Source: Knoellia sinensis KCTC 19936
GTDB lineage: Bacteria > Actinomycetota > Actinomycetes > Actinomycetales > Dermatophilaceae
NCBI RefSeq assembly: GCF_000768705.1
Contig: NZ_AVPJ01000002.1
Span: forward strand, 1 to 64,000
Direction: 5' to 3'
DNA length: 64,000 nt
The notes below the pieces were generated by a model that was not told where the DNA came from, made no database searches, and was given only the letters and a program-made list of their open reading frames with translations. Of the stretch, positions 1 to 9,594 are shown piece after piece (position 1 is the stretch's first letter; every line of letters starts with the position of its first letter). A program made the position numbers and the translations under genes.

Positions 1-74
1 CAGGAGAGCCCGAATTCCTCGGTTGGGCACACGCCGCGCCGTGCCATGGCACTCGTGTGCTGGACTTGGCGACC

Positions 75-770
75 ATGGAGCACACCGCAGTCGTCCTCGT
101 CGCCCACGGAACTCGTGACGTGCGTGGGGCTGAGACCGTGCGGCGGCTGGCGCGCCGCGTCGACGAAGCGCTCCCCACCCAGGAGGTGGCCCTCGCCTAT
201 GTCGACGTGCAGGAACCCCTCGTCGGCGCGGTCCTCGACGACGTCATGACGAGGCACGCCTCGGTGGTGGTGGTGCCGTTGCTGCTGAGCCGTGGCTTCC
301 ATGTCGATGTCGACATCGCCAATGCAGTCGCCGCCCACCCCGGCTCCCGCGCAGTGGCACCTCTGGGCCCCGATCCGCTCCTCGCCCAGCTGCTGGTCGA
401 CCGGCTCGTGGCGGCCGGCGTCGAGCGATCGGCGGACGTCGTGCTCGCCGCCGCCGGATCGAGCCGTCCTGTGGCAGCAGACGATGTGGAGTTCGCCGCC
501 CTTCAGCTGGGCCAGCTCTGGGATGGCCCCGTGACCGTGGCGTATGCCGCTGGCACCGAGCCGTCGGTCGCCTCCGCTGTCGTTGCGGCCAGGGACAGTG
601 GAGCCGACCGCGTGGCCGTCGCGTCGTACCTTCTCGCTGAGGGGTTTTTCCACGACCGACTCGGCGACGCAGGTGCCGACGTCGTCACGCCGGCGCTCGC
701 TGCGGGTGGCGACTCCGACAGCTCAGGACTCGACGCCCTCCTCGCCGTCGTCCTCAGCCGCCTGGTCTAA
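75..770 (+). CDS. CbiX/SirB-like sirohydrochlorin chelatase family protein
   Basis: The 231-aa protein opens with a beta strand and the VAHGTRD motif, which is the N-terminal signature of the CbiX/SirB family. These proteins insert Co2+ or Fe2+ into sirohydrochlorin for cobalamin or siroheme synthesis. Length fits the two-lobed form made of two similar chelatase halves; the second half starts near residue 120 and carries a weak repeat of the fold (VLAAAGSSRP), where G-S-S takes the place of H-G-T. The start is ATG 75; an in-frame GTG at 57 is less likely. The actual metal cannot be told from sequence. Its stop overlaps that of the convergent VOC gene by 4 bp. Whatever lies upstream in the first 74 bases is cut by the window edge. 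Confidence 0.75.
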   Translation: MEHTAVVLVAHGTRDVRGAETVRRLARRVDEALPTQEVALAYVDVQEPLVGAVLDDVMTRHASVVVVPLLLSRGFHVDVDIANAVAAHPGSRAVAPLGPDPLLAQLLVDRLVAAGVERSADVVLAAAGSSRPVAADDVEFAALQLGQLWDGPVTVAYAAGTEPSVASAVVAARDSGADRVAVASYLLAEGFFHDRLGDAGADVVTPALAAGGDSDSSGLDALLAVVLSRLV

Positions 771-1156
771 CTGTCGAGGTTGTGGGCCACGGTGTGGCGC
801 GGCTCGTAGAGCATGACGTCGTCCGCTCCAGGGACGGCCATGAAGACGACGATGCCGAACCCACGGTCCACCGGTTCGGTCGTGAACTCCGCGCCGCGAG
901 ACCGCAGATCGTCCATCGTCGCCGCCAGGTCGTCGCACAGCAGCGAGATCGAATGGTGCTTGGGCGCGTGGAACCCGCCCTCGCCCGTCGTGGGGTGGAC
1001 CCCGAGCTCACTCGGCCCTGACTGGAAGATGAGCCATTCCGGCTCGCCCTCCGGCACCTCGTCGCTGACGAACGGCCACTGCAACACGTCGCGGAAGAAG
1101 GCCCGCGTCGCCGGAGCGTCGTCCGAATAGATGAGCGTGTGCAGTGCGCTGATCAT
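767..1156 (-). CDS. VOC (glyoxalase/bleomycin-resistance) superfamily protein
   Basis: This 129-aa protein has the single-module vicinal-oxygen-chelate pattern. It begins with a beta strand and the LIYSDDAPATRAFFRDVL stretch; the middle has APKHHSISLLCDDL, and the end has a final strand DDVMLYEPRH. Histidines in the first and third strands and a C-terminal glutamate are the expected metal ligands. Members range from glyoxalases and dioxygenases to drug-binding proteins, so the substrate is unknown. The start is ATG 1156, preceded by TACGGT at 1163-1168 with a 6-nt gap and no Shine-Dalgarno sequence, so the transcript is probably leaderless. It converges on the CbiX-like gene with overlapping stops. 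Confidence 0.75.
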   Translation of the reverse strand: MISALHTLIYSDDAPATRAFFRDVLQWPFVSDEVPEGEPEWLIFQSGPSELGVHPTTGEGGFHAPKHHSISLLCDDLAATMDDLRSRGAEFTTEPVDRGFGIVVFMAVPGADDVMLYEPRHTVAHNLDS

Positions 1157-1196
1157 GCTTCGACCGTAGGCCCAAGCGCGCCGCCGTGGCGACCCC

Positions 1197-2333
1197 TCAG
1201 GGGGTGGTTTCCGTCGGGTTCGCTGCGGCGGGCTCCGCAGGGTCATCTTCCGCGGTGATGTCCCGGTGCCATGACTCCGTCTTGTATGCCGTGACCCACC
1301 CCATCGAGAGATACAAACCGTCCGCTCCGGTCGGGGAGTCGTCGTCGACCTCGAGCCCGACCCGATTGCGTCCGCGCTCGGCCGCGTCCTGGATCACGCT
1401 GTGCAGCAGGGCCTTGGCCACGCCACGACCGCGCGCGGTGCGGTGCACACCGATGTAGTCGACGTAGCTGCCTTCGGCGCCGGATGCGTCCGGCTTGAGG
1501 ATGGAGGACACGACGGCTCCTCCGGGGACGACCTCGCCGTCGACCTCGACCTCCGCGATCCACCAGTGGTCCCATCGGTGGCCGGGGTCTTCACGCAGGC
1601 GGGTCAGGAACTCGGGGAAGGACTCCCGATAGCTGTTGAAGTGGTCGGCGAACGACTCCTCGAGCATGCGGTGCACCGTCTGGAGATCCGCAGCCACCGG
1701 CAGGCCGTTGTCGTGCTTCGCCACGCGCCGGATCGTCACGCCCTCACGGGGACCGGGCAGGGCGCCCTCCTCCGCCTCGGCGGCGGACACGGGTCGGGAC
1801 ATCTGCAACCACGTCCGGGTCTGGCGATAGCCGGCAGCGGCCAGCCACCGGCGCTGGCGCTCGTCGGCGGCGTAGGCGCTGGCGTCCAACTGGGTCCCGG
1901 GAAGCTCACGGCCTGCAGCGAACACCCGCCCGGCATCCTCCACCCAGGCGTAGAGCGCAGCGGCGAGCGCGTCGGCCTCCTCGTCGGAGATGCCCTCCAC
2001 GGCGACGATGACCTCGAGCATGGTGCGCCCGCCCGCCCGGTCGTGGACCGACACCCAGCCGAGGATGGTGTTGTCGGCGTCGGTGACGACGGCCTGGTGC
2101 TTCGTCCACGACCCGGTGCCGGCGACATTGCTCTCGACGAGGTCTGGGTCGACCGAACTCGAGCCCTTGGCCGCCACCTGCTCGGCCTCGGTGAGGGCAA
2201 TGAGCGCAGCCACGTCGTCGCGGGACGGGACGCGCGCAACCCAGCCGGACGGCATACCCGTCAGATCGGGCAAACCGGACTGGTGCGGCGGAATCTCGGT
2301 CTCGGACAACGGATCTGGCGTTTGCGAGGTCAT
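1197..2333 (-). CDS. tandem GNAT-fold acetyltransferase (MshD-like architecture)
   Basis: A 378-aa protein with two GNAT regions. The C-terminal one (about residues 200-350) is complete and shows the acetyl-CoA loop in YIGVHRTARGRGVAKALL followed by the strand RVGLEVDDDSPTGADGLYLSMGW. The N-terminal half (about 30-190) has the same overall spacing but lacks a clear R/Q-x-x-G-x-G/A loop, so it looks degenerate. This is the architecture of mycothiol synthase MshD and its many actinobacterial paralogues; I do not see enough to call it MshD itself. Its ATG overlaps the stop of the upstream HAD gene in an ATGA arrangement, so the two are translationally coupled. Confidence 0.75.
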   Translation of the reverse strand: MTSQTPDPLSETEIPPHQSGLPDLTGMPSGWVARVPSRDDVAALIALTEAEQVAAKGSSSVDPDLVESNVAGTGSWTKHQAVVTDADNTILGWVSVHDRAGGRTMLEVIVAVEGISDEEADALAAALYAWVEDAGRVFAAGRELPGTQLDASAYAADERQRRWLAAAGYRQTRTWLQMSRPVSAAEAEEGALPGPREGVTIRRVAKHDNGLPVAADLQTVHRMLEESFADHFNSYRESFPEFLTRLREDPGHRWDHWWIAEVEVDGEVVPGGAVVSSILKPDASGAEGSYVDYIGVHRTARGRGVAKALLHSVIQDAAERGRNRVGLEVDDDSPTGADGLYLSMGWVTAYKTESWHRDITAEDDPAEPAAANPTETTP

Positions 2334-3130
2334 GCGATGGGTCCTCTGGACTCGACGATGTGGACAAGGTCGGCGATCGAGTCCACCACAGCAGTGGGCC
2401 GATAGGGAAACAGCTCGACGGCATCCGGACGCGTGGAACCGGTGAGAACGAGGACCGTGCGCAGCCCTGCCTCGAGCCCCGAGACCATGTCAGTGTCCAT
2501 GCGGTCGCCGACCATCACCGTGGTCTCGGAATGGGCGTCGAGACGGTTGAGGGCGCTGCGCATCATGAGCGGGTTGGGCTTGCCGACGTAGTAGGGCTGG
2601 CGCCCGGTTGCGGTCGAGATGAGGGCGGCGACGGACCCCGTGGCGGGGAGCGTGCCCTCGTGCGACGGGCCACTCACGTCGGGGTTCGTCGCGATGAAGC
2701 GGGCACCCTTCTCGATGAGCCTGATCGCCTGGGTGATCTGCTCGAACGAGTAGGTCCGGGTCTCGCCCAGGACGACGTAGTCGGGCGTGCGGCTCGTGAG
2801 GATGTAGCCGACATCGTGCAGCGCTGTGGTCAGGCCGGCTTCGCCGACGACGTATGCCGTGCCGCCCGGTCGCTGGTCCGCGAGGAACTGCGCGGTCGCC
2901 ATGGCCGAGGTCCAGATCGACTCCTCGGGGATGTCGATCCCGCTGGACAGCAGACGCGCTCGCAGGTCGCGAGGGGTGTAGATCGAGTTGTTCGTGAGCA
3001 CGAGGAAGGGCGTCTCGGCCGCACGCAGCGCGGCGATGAAGTCGGCGGCGCCGGGGATGGCGTGCTCCTCGTGGACGAGGACGCCATCCATGTCGGTGAG
3101 CCAGGTCTCGATCGGATGTGGCTCTGTCAT
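2330..3130 (-). CDS. NagD-type HAD-superfamily hydrolase
   Basis: The 266-aa protein has HAD motif I as WLTDMDGVL near residue 10, motif II as VLTNNS around residue 46, a C2-type cap, and motif IV in [18 protein letters not shown] near residue 210. This pattern fits the NagD/4-nitrophenylphosphatase branch, which removes phosphate from small metabolites such as nucleotides or sugar phosphates; the true substrate cannot be read. The start ATG 3130 fits the motif I position. The six bases 3137-3142 read CACAAT on the coding strand, 6 nt before the ATG, a weak leaderless promoter match. It is the first gene of a two-gene unit with the tandem-GNAT protein and is divergent from fumarase. Confidence 0.85.
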   Translation of the reverse strand: MTEPHPIETWLTDMDGVLVHEEHAIPGAADFIAALRAAETPFLVLTNNSIYTPRDLRARLLSSGIDIPEESIWTSAMATAQFLADQRPGGTAYVVGEAGLTTALHDVGYILTSRTPDYVVLGETRTYSFEQITQAIRLIEKGARFIATNPDVSGPSHEGTLPATGSVAALISTATGRQPYYVGKPNPLMMRSALNRLDAHSETTVMVGDRMDTDMVSGLEAGLRTVLVLTGSTRPDAVELFPYRPTAVVDSIADLVHIVESRGPIA

Positions 3131-3159
3131 TCCGCCATTGTGGTGCCTACCGTGTACCC

Positions 3160-4563
3160 ATGGTGGAACCTCAGGCACACCGCACCGAATCCGACACGAT
3201 GGGGACCATCGAGGTCCCGGCTGACGCGTACTGGGGTGCACAGACCCAGCGCAGCATCGAGAACTTCGACATCGGGCGCGACACGTTCGTGTGGGGGCGC
3301 CCCATGATCAGGGCGTTGGGGATCCTCAAAAAGGCTGCGGCACAGGCGAATGGTGAGCTCGGCGAGCTCCCTGCCGACGTCGCACAGCTCATCGCACGGG
3401 CGGCCGACGACGTCATCTCGGGTGACCTCGACGCGCAGTTCCCGCTCGTCGTCTTCCAGACCGGGTCCGGCACACAGTCCAACATGAACGCCAATGAGGT
3501 CGTGTCGAACCGCGCCATCGAGCTCGCCGGTGGTGAGCGCGGCTCCAAGACACCGGTCCACCCCAACGACCACGTCAATCGCGGGCAGTCGAGCAACGAC
3601 ACCTTCCCCACGGCCATGCACATCGCCGTCGTGCTCGAGGCGGTCGAGCGGTTGGAGCCTGCGGTCGCGGAGCTGCGCGAGGTCCTCGATGGCAAGCGGA
3701 CGGCATACAAGGACGTCGTCATGGTCGGCCGAACCCACCTCCAGGACGCCACCCCGGTGACACTCGGCCAGGTCTTCGGCGGCTGGGTCGCGCAGCTCGA
3801 CGACGCTTCACAAACCCTTGCGTATGCCGTGGAGTCGACTCGCGCTCTCGCCATCGGCGGGACGGCGGTCGGGACGGGACTCAATGCGCATCCCCGGTTC
3901 GGCGCGCTCACGGCGGAGAGGATCTCTGACGAGACGGGGCAGGCGTTCCGGCAGGCACCGGACCTCTTCGCGGCCCTGTCGGCGCACGACGCGCTGGTCA
4001 ATGTGTCAGCTGGTTTGCGCACCCTGGGCGGGGTGCTCATGAAGCTCGCCAACGATGTGCGGTGGTATGCAAGCGGGCCGCGAAATGGCTTGGGGGAGTG
4101 GAGGATTCCCGAGAACGAACCCGGTTCGTCCATCATGCCCGGCAAGGTCAACCCCACCCAGGCCGAGGCGCTGACGATGGTGGCGACCCGGGTCTTCGGC
4201 AACGACGCCACGGTGGCGTTCGCCGGGTCGCAGGGCAACTTCCAGCTCAATGTCTACAAGCCCGTCATGGCGCACGCGGTGCTCGAGTCGATCCGCCTGC
4301 TGGCTGACGGCTGCCGGTCGTTCACCGAACACTGTGCGCGAGGGATCGAGCCCAACACCGAGCGGATCGAGGCGAACCTCGCGAGCAACCTCATGCTCGT
4401 CACGGCCCTGAACCGGCACATCGGCTACGACAAGGCGGCCGCGATCGCCAAGAACGCCCACAAGAAGGGCATCAGCCTGCGCGAGTCCGCGCTCGAGTCC
4501 GGTGATCTGACCGCGGAGCAGTTCGACGAGTGGGTCGTGCCCGAGGACATGACGCACCCCTGA
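3160..4563 (+). CDS. fumC: class II fumarate hydratase
   Basis: The 467-aa protein matches class II fumarases in length and sequence throughout. The fumarase/aspartase signature [11 protein letters not shown] lies near residues 322-332 and includes the catalytic serine loop. [20 protein letters not shown] near residue 134 carries the active-site residues and the B-site motif. The enzyme interconverts fumarate and L-malate in the TCA cycle and needs no iron-sulfur cluster. The chosen start is ATG 3160 rather than upstream in-frame codons inside the divergent gene's start region. TACCGT at 3148-3153 sits 6 nt before the ATG, with no Shine-Dalgarno sequence, so a leaderless transcript is likely. 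Confidence 0.93.
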   Translation: MVEPQAHRTESDTMGTIEVPADAYWGAQTQRSIENFDIGRDTFVWGRPMIRALGILKKAAAQANGELGELPADVAQLIARAADDVISGDLDAQFPLVVFQTGSGTQSNMNANEVVSNRAIELAGGERGSKTPVHPNDHVNRGQSSNDTFPTAMHIAVVLEAVERLEPAVAELREVLDGKRTAYKDVVMVGRTHLQDATPVTLGQVFGGWVAQLDDASQTLAYAVESTRALAIGGTAVGTGLNAHPRFGALTAERISDETGQAFRQAPDLFAALSAHDALVNVSAGLRTLGGVLMKLANDVRWYASGPRNGLGEWRIPENEPGSSIMPGKVNPTQAEALTMVATRVFGNDATVAFAGSQGNFQLNVYKPVMAHAVLESIRLLADGCRSFTEHCARGIEPNTERIEANLASNLMLVTALNRHIGYDKAAAIAKNAHKKGISLRESALESGDLTAEQFDEWVVPEDMTHP

Positions 4564-4603
4564 ACGGCACCGTTAGCAAGGCGCAAGCGCGGACGTCAAG
4601 GTC

Positions 4604-4621
4604 GTGGCGAGTTCTCGCCAC
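4604..4621. terminator. short hairpin after fumC
   Basis: GTGGCGA, a 4-nt loop and TCGCCAC form a perfect 7-bp stem 40 bp after the fumarase stop. There is no U-tract. It is probably the fumC terminator. Confidence 0.45.
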
Positions 4622-4661
4622 ATGCTCGACTCGGGGCCACTCGGACAGTCATCCTCATGTC

Positions 4662-4690
4662 GTCACGGGACGGCAGGTGGGTCCCGTGAC
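4662..4690. terminator. inverted repeat between fumC and the convergent LuxR-type gene
   Basis: GTCACGGGAC and GTCCCGTGAC form a perfect 10-bp stem with a 9-nt loop. It lies between two convergent genes, so it can act for both. The rest of 4564-4795 shows no gene. Confidence 0.5.
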
Positions 4691-4795
4691 CTTCGCGTTG
4701 CCGTCGCGCAACGGTCGGCGGGAGGTGTTCGTGGGCAGGGGGAGGGGCGCGCGAACACCCCCGCCAGACCGGCCGCTGCGACAGGTGGCCTGTGC

Positions 4796-5500
4796 TCAGG
4801 TGCGGCTCTGACGGCCACGCCCCAACATGTTGAGCACCGCTTCGGCACGTGAGCGCGCCTCGGTCAGGTCGAGGATCACTGAGACATCCCGGGCCACGGT
4901 GCGCTCGGACGTGCCGAGTTCGCGTGCGATGGCGGCGTCGGTCCTGCCCAGGCACACGCGCCTTGCCACCTCGAGCTGGCGCGCGTTGAGGGGCGGCTCC
5001 TCGCCACTGGAGAGGACGGCGCGCGACTCCTGCCAGGTCGCCGCCCACAGGGCGCGCGCCTGGTCGAGGAACTCGCCGCCGGTCGTCAGCCACGCCGTGG
5101 TGTCCCCGGCCAGGGTCTCCGGACCCTCGAGCACGGCGAACCTTTCGTCGCACAGGATCATCCGGATCGGGACCGGTCCCACGCGCACCCAGGGGCTGAA
5201 CGAGGTGAGGAGGGGGTTGAACCGGATCGTGCGCGGAGAGGTGACGACCTGGAGGTCGACGCCCCGGTTCGTCGATCGGGGGTTGAGTTCGTAGCCCAAG
5301 TCCTCCGGATCGAAGATCAGGTGCGGAAGCAGGCTCCATGCAGAACGCTGAGTCGTGCTCTCGAGCCGGGCCAGGCCCGCCATCACCTCGCGCTGGCCGA
5401 CACCGAGGAGGGTGAGGTTCGGTGGCGCGGTCACGCCGTCGCGGCAGGCCTCGCCGAGGTCGGCCCTGAGCGCCAATGCCAGCCGTTGCGCCTCTGACAT
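4796..5500 (-). CDS. LuxR-type HTH transcriptional regulator
   Basis: The 234-aa protein ends in a LuxR/NarL-type HTH (about residues 170-230): LNARQLEVARRVCLGRTDAAIARELGTSERTVARDVSVIL, with the recognition helix at TSERTVARDV. The preceding 160 residues are not a receiver domain; they resemble the unnamed sensor region of TrmB/LuxR-like regulators that start with a winged-helix-like segment followed by a beta-rich domain. No signal or cognate target can be inferred. The start ATG 5500 is set by a good Shine-Dalgarno GGAAGGTGG just upstream, one of few non-leaderless first genes here. An in-frame extension to 5662 overlaps the next gene and looks non-coding. Confidence 0.7.
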   Translation of the reverse strand: MSEAQRLALALRADLGEACRDGVTAPPNLTLLGVGQREVMAGLARLESTTQRSAWSLLPHLIFDPEDLGYELNPRSTNRGVDLQVVTSPRTIRFNPLLTSFSPWVRVGPVPIRMILCDERFAVLEGPETLAGDTTAWLTTGGEFLDQARALWAATWQESRAVLSSGEEPPLNARQLEVARRVCLGRTDAAIARELGTSERTVARDVSVILDLTEARSRAEAVLNMLGRGRQSRT

Positions 5501-5549
5501 CGACACCACCTTCCACCTGAGATTCTCCGGACCAGTATCCGGCACGACG

Positions 5550-5987
5550 TCAGACAGGATCCGCCGATCCACGCAGTGCCCACCGAATGGTCGGTGGCCT
5601 GACGGCTGCGCAGACCGGCTCACCACGCGCGTCGACGAGCGACAGCCGCCCCTCGAGGACATCGTCCGACTCCGCCGTCACCATCTCCTCGGGGTCGAGG
5701 ACGCCGAGCATGAGCTTCGCCCGGCGCTCCATGACGAACCCGTCGCCCTCGTCCGTGCCCCAGGAGAGGTAGAGGAAGCGGTCACCACGCTTCCCCTGCA
5801 CCCACGGCCCACGGAAATCCACCCCTTCCGGCGTGACCACCACGTCCAGAGCCGCATCGAAGACCATCGACGACCCGGAGATCGGGCGCGGCGTCACGAC
5901 ATCGCGGCCACGCTGCATACCGACAAGGACGGTGCGTCCCCCGATGACGGGAGACGGCAGCGGTTGGCCGACGATGCGCACGTCCAT
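5550..5987 (-). CDS. DUF5990 family protein
   Basis: The 145-aa protein carries the hallmark block of DUF5990: DFRGPWVQGKRGDRFLYLSWGT followed by FVMERRAKLML, here near residues 57-95. The family is small, soluble and of unknown function, common in Actinobacteria. The first 40 residues hold the usual strand and VGMQRGRDVV segment. ATG 5987 is the first reasonable start; the hexamer 5994-5999 reads GACCAT on the coding strand 6 nt upstream, only a partial match to a -10 box. It is divergent from the GlgB-like gene, with 61 bp between the starts. Confidence 0.75.
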   Translation of the reverse strand: MDVRIVGQPLPSPVIGGRTVLVGMQRGRDVVTPRPISGSSMVFDAALDVVVTPEGVDFRGPWVQGKRGDRFLYLSWGTDEGDGFVMERRAKLMLGVLDPEEMVTAESDDVLEGRLSLVDARGEPVCAAVRPPTIRWALRGSADPV

Positions 5988-6048
5988 GCCGCCATGGTCC
6001 CAAGTGTGGCGTCGTGGAAGGGCGACACAGTCGCACTACGTTGTGAGG

Positions 6049-7869
6049 ATGGACTTCACCGCACCCTCCCCCCACGGCGGCATGGGCGCCACGCTGGTCG
6101 ACGGCGGCGTGACCTTCCGGGTGTGGGCGCCCCATGCGCTGCACGTCTGGGTCATCGGCGACTTCAACGAGTGGGACAGCGGCAACAACCCGCAGTTCGA
6201 GCGTGACGGCGACGGCAGCTCGGGCACGTGGTCGGTCCACGTCCCGGGGGTGCAGGCCGGGCAGGAATACCAGTTCCAGGTCGACACCGGCTCCGAGGTC
6301 GTGTGGCGGGCCGACCCCTACGCCCGTCAGATGACCAACTCCGTGGGCAACTGCGTTGTCTACGACCCGGATTCGTTCGACTGGGGAGAGAACGGCTTCC
6401 GTATGCCGGATTGGGACGACGTGGTCATCTACGAGATGCACGTGGGCACCTTCGGAGCCGGCGACGTCGAGGGAAGGGGCAGTTTCGAGGCTGCCATCGG
6501 ACGCCTCGACCACCTGCGCGACCTCGGGGTCTCGGTCATCCAGGTGATGCCGCCGTTCGAGTACGCCGGGGACATCTCCTGGGGCTACAACCCGAGTCAC
6601 GTCTTCGCGGTCGAGTCGGGATATGGCGGACCGGACGCCTTCAAGCAGTTCATCAAGGCTGCGCACGAGCACGGCATGGCCGTCATCGCGGACGTCGTCC
6701 ACAACCACATCGGACCCTCGGACCTTGACCTGTGGCGCTTCGACGGCTGGTCCGAGAACGACGGGGGCGGCATCTACTTCTACAACGACTGGCGCGCCCA
6801 GACTCCTTGGGGCGCGACGCGTCCGGACTACGGGCGGCACGAGGTCCGTGGCTTCCTCCGAGACAGTGCGATGCTCTGGCTCGAGGAGTTCCGATGCGAC
6901 GGACTGCGATTCGACGCGACGAACTACATCCGCTCCGTCACCGGCGGGACGTGGGACGGGGGCGCGGCGATCCCCGACGGCGCCGACTACCTGAGCTGGC
7001 TCACGACCGAGATCCGGGACAGCCAGCCCTGGAAGCTGCTCATCGCCGAGGACCTCCAGAACGACCCGACCGTGACGACGATGACCGAGCAGGGCGGGTT
7101 GGGGTTCCACGCGCAGTGGGACGCCGGCTTCGTGCATCCGGTGCGACGGGCCCTGACCGAGCTGAGTGACGAGCACCGGGACATGGGCGCGGTGGCCGGT
7201 GCCATCGACGGTTCGGGCCGAGGACCGGCGGGCAGTCGAGTCATCTACACCGAGTCGCACGACGAGGTCGCGAACGGCAAGACACGACTGCCGGAGGCCG
7301 TCGCGCCCGGCGACGCCGACTCGTGGGCCGCCAAGAAGCGCGCCGCGCTGGGCTTCGTCACCGTGATGTGCTCACCGGGGATCCCGATGCTCTTCCAGGG
7401 GCAGGAGTTCCTCGAGGACCGGTGGTTCGACGACTCGGTCGCCCTCGACTGGGGCAAGTCCGAGGAGCACTCAGGCATCGTCGCCCTCCACCGGGATCTC
7501 ATTCGCCTGCGGCGCAACGCCGAGGGCGTCAGCCGTGGGCTCCGAGGCGTCGGCGCCAACTTCCTGCGCGTCGACAACGAGGCCAAGGTCATCGCCCTGC
7601 ACCGATGGGCCGAGGGCGGGGTTCACGACGACACCGTCGTCGTCCTGAACTTCTCGACGCAGGTGTTCGGCGAGTTCGCGGTGGGCTTCCCGGCGCCGGG
7701 GCTGTGGAAGGTGCGGTTCAACTCCGACTCACCGCTCTATGCCCCGGAGTTCGGCGGGGTCGATGCCTTCGACGTCGACGCGTCGGGGCCGGAGATGGAC
7801 GGCTGTGAGCAGAGTGCCGTCCTCACCCTCGGCCCCTACAGCGCCGTCGTCCTCACCCGCGAGACCTGA
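6049..7869 (+). CDS. glgB: GH13 alpha-glucan branching enzyme-like protein
   Basis: The 606-aa protein has a CBM48-type N-terminal beta domain (about residues 10-100, FRVWAPHALHVWVIGDFNEW), a GH13 TIM barrel, and an alpha-amylase C-terminal beta domain (VIALHRWAEGG onward). The catalytic residues can be placed: nucleophile D289 in DGLRFDAT, acid/base E334 in LLIAEDLQ, and D405 in YTESHDEVANGK. The ESHDE form of the last motif matches branching enzymes rather than trehalose hydrolases (NHDQ). It would transfer alpha-1,4 chains to alpha-1,6 positions in glycogen. TACGTT at 6037-6042 lies 6 nt before ATG 6049. A GlgC-like gene lies 40 kb away, not in an operon with it. Confidence 0.75.
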   Translation: MDFTAPSPHGGMGATLVDGGVTFRVWAPHALHVWVIGDFNEWDSGNNPQFERDGDGSSGTWSVHVPGVQAGQEYQFQVDTGSEVVWRADPYARQMTNSVGNCVVYDPDSFDWGENGFRMPDWDDVVIYEMHVGTFGAGDVEGRGSFEAAIGRLDHLRDLGVSVIQVMPPFEYAGDISWGYNPSHVFAVESGYGGPDAFKQFIKAAHEHGMAVIADVVHNHIGPSDLDLWRFDGWSENDGGGIYFYNDWRAQTPWGATRPDYGRHEVRGFLRDSAMLWLEEFRCDGLRFDATNYIRSVTGGTWDGGAAIPDGADYLSWLTTEIRDSQPWKLLIAEDLQNDPTVTTMTEQGGLGFHAQWDAGFVHPVRRALTELSDEHRDMGAVAGAIDGSGRGPAGSRVIYTESHDEVANGKTRLPEAVAPGDADSWAAKKRAALGFVTVMCSPGIPMLFQGQEFLEDRWFDDSVALDWGKSEEHSGIVALHRDLIRLRRNAEGVSRGLRGVGANFLRVDNEAKVIALHRWAEGGVHDDTVVVLNFSTQVFGEFAVGFPAPGLWKVRFNSDSPLYAPEFGGVDAFDVDASGPEMDGCEQSAVLTLGPYSAVVLTRET

Positions 7870-7876
7870 CCCTGGT

Positions 7877-7988
7877 GCGCAACGTCAGCGTCAACGGTCG
7901 CTCTAGGAGCCGTTCACGCTGACGCAACGATGAGGGTGTTGCGCAACGTCAGCGTCAAAGGTCGCTCTAGGAGCCGTTCACGCTGACG
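7877..7988. repeat. tandem pair of 48-bp palindromic elements (family A)
   Basis: Two 48-bp copies (7877-7924 and 7941-7988) differ at one base. Each is itself an inverted repeat: GTCAGCGTCAACGG pairs with CCGTTCACGCTGAC with a single mismatch. They fill the gap between convergent genes and the second copy overlaps the last codons of the aminotransferase. They likely act as a bidirectional terminator. A third, diverged copy is at 49813-49866. Confidence 0.8.
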
Positions 7989-9324
7989 TTGTGTAGGTGT
8001 CGGCGACGGCGAGGGCGGCGTCGAGCTTCTCCAGACCCTCACGCATCTCGGAGGCCGTCGTCGTGCACGGCGGCACGACATGCGTCCGGTTGAAGTGGAT
8101 GAACGGCCACAGCCCCTGCTCCCGGCAGGCCGCCGCGAACGCCCCCATCGGCGCGGCCGCCGCTCCGGACGCATTGAACGGGACCAACGGCTCACGGGAT
8201 TCCTGGGAGCGGACGAGCTCCACGGCATACATGAATCCGACGCCACGGACCTCACCCACGGACGGGTGACTGGCCGCCAACGCCTTCAGGCCGGGCCGCA
8301 GCACGGTCTCCTCGACGCCACGGACGTGCTCGAGGATGCCCTCCTCCTTGAAGATGCCGATCGACGCGACCGCGGAGGCGCAGGCAAGAGGGTGGCCCGA
8401 GTAGGTCAGCCCACCGGGATAGGGCCGGTCGGCGAACGTGTCGGCGATCGTCCGCGAGATGACGACCCCACCGATGGGTACGTATCCCGAGTTCACGCCC
8501 TTGGCGAAGCAGATGAGGTCGGGCGTGACGCCCCAGCGGTCGATGGCGAACCACTCGCCGCACCGCCCGAAGCCCGCCATGACCTCGTCGGCGATGAAGA
8601 CGATGCCGTGCTCGTCGCAGATCTCGCGCACCCCGGCGAGGTAGCGACCCGGAGGCACCAGCACGCCGTTGGTGCCCACCACCGTCTCCAGCATGATCGC
8701 CGCTATCGTCGAGGCGCCCTCGACCATGATCGTGTCGCGCAGGTGCTGGAGTGCGCGCTCGCACTCCTCGGTCTCGGTGCTCGCGTGGAAGGCCGACCGA
8801 TACAGATACGGGCCCCAGAAGTGCACGATCCCCGGCACCGAGGGCTCCGACGGCCACCGGCGCGGTTCGCCCGTCGCGGCGATCGCCCCCGCCGTGGCCC
8901 CGTGGTAGCTGCGGTAGGTCGTGAGAACCTTCTGGCGCCCGGTGTGCAGGCGCGCCATGCGCATCGCGTTCTCGGTCGCCTCGGCGCCGCCGTTGGTGAA
9001 GAACACCGAGTCCAGGTCGCCCGGCGCCAGCTCGGCGATGAGGCGCGCTGCTTCGGAGCGCACGTCGTTGGCGAACGCGGGCGAGACGGTGAGGAGTCGC
9101 TCCGCCTGCTGCTGGATCGCGGCGACGAGCTTGGGGTGCTGGTAGCCGATGTTGACGTTGACGAGCTGGCTCGAGAAGTCGAGGTACTTCGTGCCGTCGG
9201 CGGTCCAGAAGTGCGATCCCTGGGCCTTCGTGATCTCCGCAGGGGTGATCTGGGCCTGAGCGGACCAGGAGTGGAAGACGTGCGCGCGGTCGTCGTCAGT
9301 GGTCGTCGTCACCCTTGGCAGCAT
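7978..9324 (-). CDS. class III PLP-dependent aminotransferase
   Basis: The 448-aa protein is a class III (omega-type) aminotransferase. Seen in order are the substrate-side N-terminal region, SVFFTNGGAEATENAMRMAR for the phosphate-binding loop, FIADEVMAGFGRCG with the PLP-ring aspartate, and the Schiff-base lysine in LICFAKGVNSGY. The closest named groups are taurine-pyruvate, beta-alanine-pyruvate and adenosylmethionine-type enzymes; the donor cannot be fixed from sequence, and the neighbours do not suggest a pathway. It starts at ATG 9324 without an evident Shine-Dalgarno sequence. AT-rich DNA with TTGACC and TTGAAC boxes lies upstream on its strand (about 9350-9375). Confidence 0.85.
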   Translation of the reverse strand: MLPRVTTTTDDDRAHVFHSWSAQAQITPAEITKAQGSHFWTADGTKYLDFSSQLVNVNIGYQHPKLVAAIQQQAERLLTVSPAFANDVRSEAARLIAELAPGDLDSVFFTNGGAEATENAMRMARLHTGRQKVLTTYRSYHGATAGAIAATGEPRRWPSEPSVPGIVHFWGPYLYRSAFHASTETEECERALQHLRDTIMVEGASTIAAIMLETVVGTNGVLVPPGRYLAGVREICDEHGIVFIADEVMAGFGRCGEWFAIDRWGVTPDLICFAKGVNSGYVPIGGVVISRTIADTFADRPYPGGLTYSGHPLACASAVASIGIFKEEGILEHVRGVEETVLRPGLKALAASHPSVGEVRGVGFMYAVELVRSQESREPLVPFNASGAAAAPMGAFAAACREQGLWPFIHFNRTHVVPPCTTTASEMREGLEKLDAALAVADTYTTSA

Positions 9325-9594
9325 ATGGGCCGATTTCGCAACGCGTCGTGGGTCACATGGTCAAAAACTGTTCAATGACCCGCGAGTAGGGCTAACGTGG
9401 CCCCCAGCCGGGCGCGCGTCGTGATCTCCCTGTACCGACGCGCGCCCGTGGCGTGTCTCCGGGCAGGTTGTCGAGCCTCGACAGGACAGGCAGTGTGTAT
9501 GCCGTCCGCCCGCCGTCGGATGATTTGTGCACCTTCCGGTGTTGACACCTCCGAGAACGACCCCACCCCTCCCCGAGTTCCAGGAGATATCCGC

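Noticed and set aside
1-74. Possible 3' end of another gene at the left edge
   Set aside because: Only 74 bases are visible, with no long frame or motif to support a call.
2330-3241. Longer start for the NagD-type HAD gene at 3241
   Set aside because: It would overlap the divergent fumarase start and displace HAD motif I from its usual place. ATG 3130 is preferred.
7877-7988. Possible CRISPR array at the tandem repeat
   Set aside because: Only two copies separated by 16 bp, each itself palindromic and located at gene ends; no cas genes are nearby.
9400-9594. Possible riboswitch in the thioredoxin leader
   Set aside because: The region could form a long leader, but I recognise no known riboswitch core in it and no coding sequence.
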